From contig JAHQIY010000004.1 of assembly GCA_019054805.1 (NCBI GenBank), positions 7,324,501 to 7,388,500 of the forward strand: DNA of 64,000 nt, written 5' to 3'. Source of the stretch: Brachionus manjavacas. Its lineage: Eukaryota > Rotifera > Eurotatoria > Ploima > Brachionidae. The notes beneath the pieces were generated by a model. That model ran no database searches. It had not been told where the DNA came from and saw only the letters and a list, made by a program, of their open reading frames with translations. Each line of letters opens with the position of its first letter. Within the stretch, counting starts at the first letter, position 1. This document shows, piece after piece, positions 61,004-64,000 of this stretch. The translations under genes were made by a program, and so were the position numbers.

Positions 61004-62244
61004 TTTTTCGTTTTTTTTTCTAGTTTGTACTTAGGCAATCTTGTGCAAGAACCGACGCGCAAAATGCTCTGTCATTACGAGCCTCATTATCTGATGGAAA
61101 GCCAAAAAGAAAAATTATCTTTTAATATTATCTTTTGACATGAAGAACTTGGCGAAATTTTTTCTTTTTTCTTTCCTTATCTCAAAAATCAATTGATGTT
61201 CTTGAATTAAGTGATGGGAGAATTTTTTGTTGTTTTTTTTTTTATTGTCAAGAGCCGGTGCTAAAGAGTAAAAGTAAAATGAGGTTGAGATTAGGATTTA
61301 TTATAATTTTGATTTAAATACAAGAAAAAAATATATTTGTATTTTTTGATACGATAGGATCTATTTTATCGCTTTTGCTGAATCATAGCGGCTCTGACTC
61401 ATAACAAACTTAACATGTAAGTAAAAGTCCGATGCTTTTTAAGCTGGTGGTGTTCATTTTTGAGACATTAACTAGGTGAGACAAAATTTTTATTTGAAAA
61501 GCCCATTTAAGGACATTTACTAGGCCCAAATTATTTTATTTGGTCACATAAATAATTACAGAATTCTAGAACACTTCTTCATCCGACATCTGCTAACAAA
61601 TAAAATTAAACAACTATTTTTATTACAGAATACAAATAAATATTTTATAACTTTATTTTTGTTTTTTTATTTAATATATTTCATTCCTGCTCAGCATCTT
61701 CATAAATAGCATATTTAAAAGAAATAAAATAAACAACCATTACTTCCTTTTTTCCAGATAATTTGGCTGCTTTTTTATTTTTAAATTTGAAAAGAAACCT
61801 GGAAAACACGATAAATAAATGCCTAAAAGAAATCGAACAAAAAATAATTCTTGACCTTAAAGTTTACAATCTAAATTGTCAAGTACCTGAGCCATTCTCA
61901 AGCTGAAGAACTATTAGTTGAAAATCAAGCTGAAGTTGTGTAGTTTTTCCTTTAAAAAAAGATCGTTCTCAAAAATCCGAAGATTGTAGTATTCAAAAAA
62001 ATCAACAAACAACAAAAAGTTAACAAAATATTAATAAATATAAATTTTACATTTTTCGAAAATTGTTCTCATCGAAAATCATTTTAATTTTTGATACTAA
62101 TAAAATATATTTGTGTTAATTAGAATAATATTTTATTTTATTACATTTTATAATTACATTTGTTACTTCAACAATTTATTATTTTAAAGTCATTATTCAT
62201 ATATTGATATATGTGCTTGTCTTAATCTTCAACCTTTTTCAATC

Positions 62245-62335
62245 AGACTCATGAGAGGAGACTTGATCTAATGGTTTAAATTCGAAAATAATATTGATCC
62301 ACAATATTCAGAGGCAAGAAGTGGACACTGGCAAC
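62245..62335 (+). mobile_element. LINE C-terminal scrap
   Basis: Reads RLMRGDLI, stop, WFKFENNIDPQY, corresponding to the RRxRGDLIxxFKIxNxID segment near the C-terminus of CR1-type LINE proteins. The minus-strand LINE at 52423 has the counterpart RRERGDLVQFFKVKNG. Confidence 0.55.
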
Positions 62336-63316
62336 TAAAAAAAAATAAATAAAACAAACTTAATTTTAAATTATTTATAATTCTTTTTTAATTTAATGCA
62401 AAATATTTTTTTTAACTATTGCATTACTAAGACGAGTATTCAAATATTTTTTATATTTTTATTATTTCAATTTGTCCATGAGACTTGAACTTTAATTAAA
62501 TAAATAAATGTTAACCTCAACTTAATTTTTTTTTTACCATGATGTTATTTCAAGCAAAAGGTTGAAAGAAAGGACTAATATCCATTCCAAAAAGCCTGAG
62601 GTTCCACTTCAAATTATATTTAAAAAAAAAAGGTTTGAGAGATCATTAAATGCTCTTTAATACCTATTTTTTAATTCTACGTAAATTTGTGGTAAATTTT
62701 CGTTAAAAAAATTAAAAAAAAAATTAAAGAATGATCAATAATTATGGATCCAAATTCTATTTAAAAAAAAAGGATTCTGAATAATTTTATTTTTAGAATA
62801 ACTTAAATATACAAAAATTCACAAAAAATAAAACACAGCTTAACATTTGGGATGAAAGCTTTTGAAGGTATTAAATTTTTAAATTTTTAGTTCAAAAGTT
62901 TAAAATTAATTTTCGGATATTTTCTCAATTAAATTTAGATCTTTTGTTATTGTTTCTTGATTTCTTTTACTGTTTTATGACGAAATTTAGTACCGTAAAC
63001 TCTTGACCACTACTCTTGGAACTATGTCAAGATTTAGGTTTATTCTATACGGAAAAAATACCATCGATACCATGTTATAAATTTTTTTCATTTTTTTTAG
63101 AATAAACCTTTACGTCTGACTTTAAACTAAGAGTAAGCGCAAAATTTTACTTTTATTCTTAGAATTATTTCGAATTTATTCTGAAATAAACTTAAAAAAT
63201 TGTAGAGGTAAATTCGAAACTAAAAAAAATTAAAAATTGATTATAATTATAATTTTTGTATTTATTCTTAGAGCATTCTTCAAAAATTTAAATTTTTTTT
63301 TCCCATAAATACTCGG

Positions 63317-63505
63317 AAACAATTCGGTTTAGATGGAAAACAAGAGATGTTAGACTTTTTAAAGACGAATAATAACCAAAGTGAAGCTGGGCGGATATAT
63401 AACATACTACCAAGGACAATTTGTTACTGGTACAGAAATAAAGACAAAATCGAGTCAGCTCAATATAAAAGAAGCAGAACGAGAAATAAACTTTTGACTC
63501 TTTAA
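63317..63505 (+). mobile_element. Pogo/Tigger-type transposase helix-turn-helix fragment
   Basis: A 62-residue open stretch: KQFGLDGKQEMLDFLKTNNN, QSEAGRIYNILPRTICYWYR, then NKDKIESAQ. This matches the Psq-type helix-turn-helix that opens pogo and Tigger transposases (KxEALDxxKxxxSQSEVAxxxxIPxSTVxxWxKNKDKI). It lacks a start codon and the catalytic domain. Confidence 0.6.
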
Positions 63506-64000
63506 CTATCAAAATTGTGGTCTACGGCCTTACCAAGTTATTCTAATCCCAAGATATAGCTATCCAAAAATAAAATCTAAATTTAAAATAACTTACTTAA
63601 ATATAGTAATGAAAGAAAAGTAAAAATTTTTTTAAAAATTTACTTCAAATTACTAATTTTAATTCACTAAATACTTCATGCGTAAATTTTTAGATAAAAC
63701 TTGTTAAAATGAAAACAAAAATTTAGCAACAAACAACCATTTTGGCATTTGAACCCTAAAAAACGCTGAGTTTTGTGTTTGGGTTTATCTAATATCGAAT
63801 ACACCAAATCTTGTTTTTTTTACCCAATAACCCAAAAAATTTTAGGTTAAAATATGCATAATATTACGGAAATAAACAAAAATAAATTTGATTTTTATTT
63901 TGGAAACTCTGTATTAAGTGAAATAGAGTTTTATAAATGACTTCGACTTGGAATTTTTTTCTAAAGAAGAGTCCAAATAGGACTTTGATTTTAAAATAAC

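Larger units (their letters stand above)
61004..64000. other. Intergenic stretch upstream of RAPGEF1
   Basis: 61004-61120 probably belongs to the RAPGEF1 5' UTR or promoter, being less AT-rich. The rest is AT-rich with two transposon scraps (62245-62335 and 63317-63505). No gene is supported. Confidence 0.6.

Noticed and set aside
1-64000. tRNA, rRNA, CRISPR arrays and bacterial-type operons.
   Set aside because: No intact cloverleaf, rRNA segment or spaced-repeat array was seen; the spliced animal genes make prokaryotic features inapplicable.

Overview
The window is animal nuclear DNA, very AT-rich (roughly 25% GC outside exons). Six genes are recognisable by protein family, all with close animal counterparts: GARNL3 (Rap-GAP plus CNH domains), two tandem NT5C2 paralogs, LIN9, insulin-degrading enzyme and RAPGEF1/C3G. 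They have many short introns (about 45-60 bp, GT-AG), mixed with a few long introns loaded with transposon debris. An invertebrate with a compact, AT-rich genome fits, for example a monogonont rotifer or a similar protostome. That placement is inference from composition, intron size and repeats only. I joined exons by hand; in every multi-exon model of a recognised family the splice phases agree and the total length is a multiple of three.

Layout. 76-6920 (-): GARNL3, 16 exons, whose 2.46 kb intron 7 contains a complete three-exon gene on the opposite strand (3040-4615). 6.9-10.7 kb: intergenic, with an 835 bp inverted-repeat transposon. 10.7-12.9 kb (-): an unrecognised gene. 12.9-21.6 kb: gene-poor AT-rich DNA with one small MITE. 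21.6-25.1 and 28.1-34.0 kb (-): two NT5C2 paralogs in the same orientation, one with 6 exons and one with 13. Intron 6 of the second holds a fresh LINE insertion with a 13 bp target-site duplication, a foldback MITE and a Mutator-like relic. 37.8-39.3 kb (+): LIN9 as one uninterrupted reading frame. 40.1-40.3 kb (+): a 69-residue unknown protein. 42.2-42.5 kb (-): a three-exon, 79-residue protein that looks like a single filamin-type Ig repeat. 42.6-46.4 kb: dead transposons. 46.4-50.7 kb (-): insulin-degrading enzyme, with a LINE tail lodged next to a splice donor. 50.7-54.7 kb: a decayed LINE and a second copy of the 9 kb transposon terminus. 54.7-61.0 kb (-): RAPGEF1, whose 2.18 kb first coding exon is a sharp GC-rich island. 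61.0-64.0 kb: intergenic with LINE and pogo/Tigger-like scraps.

The genes do not form an operon or a pathway. The one functional echo is that a Rap-GAP-family gene and a Rap guanine-nucleotide exchange factor lie at opposite ends of the window. I see no convincing new multi-gene system. The points most worth a second look are the nested opposite-strand gene, the diverged NT5C2 pair, the GC island in RAPGEF1, the single-repeat filamin-like micro-gene, and the transposons sitting at intron and splice-site positions.
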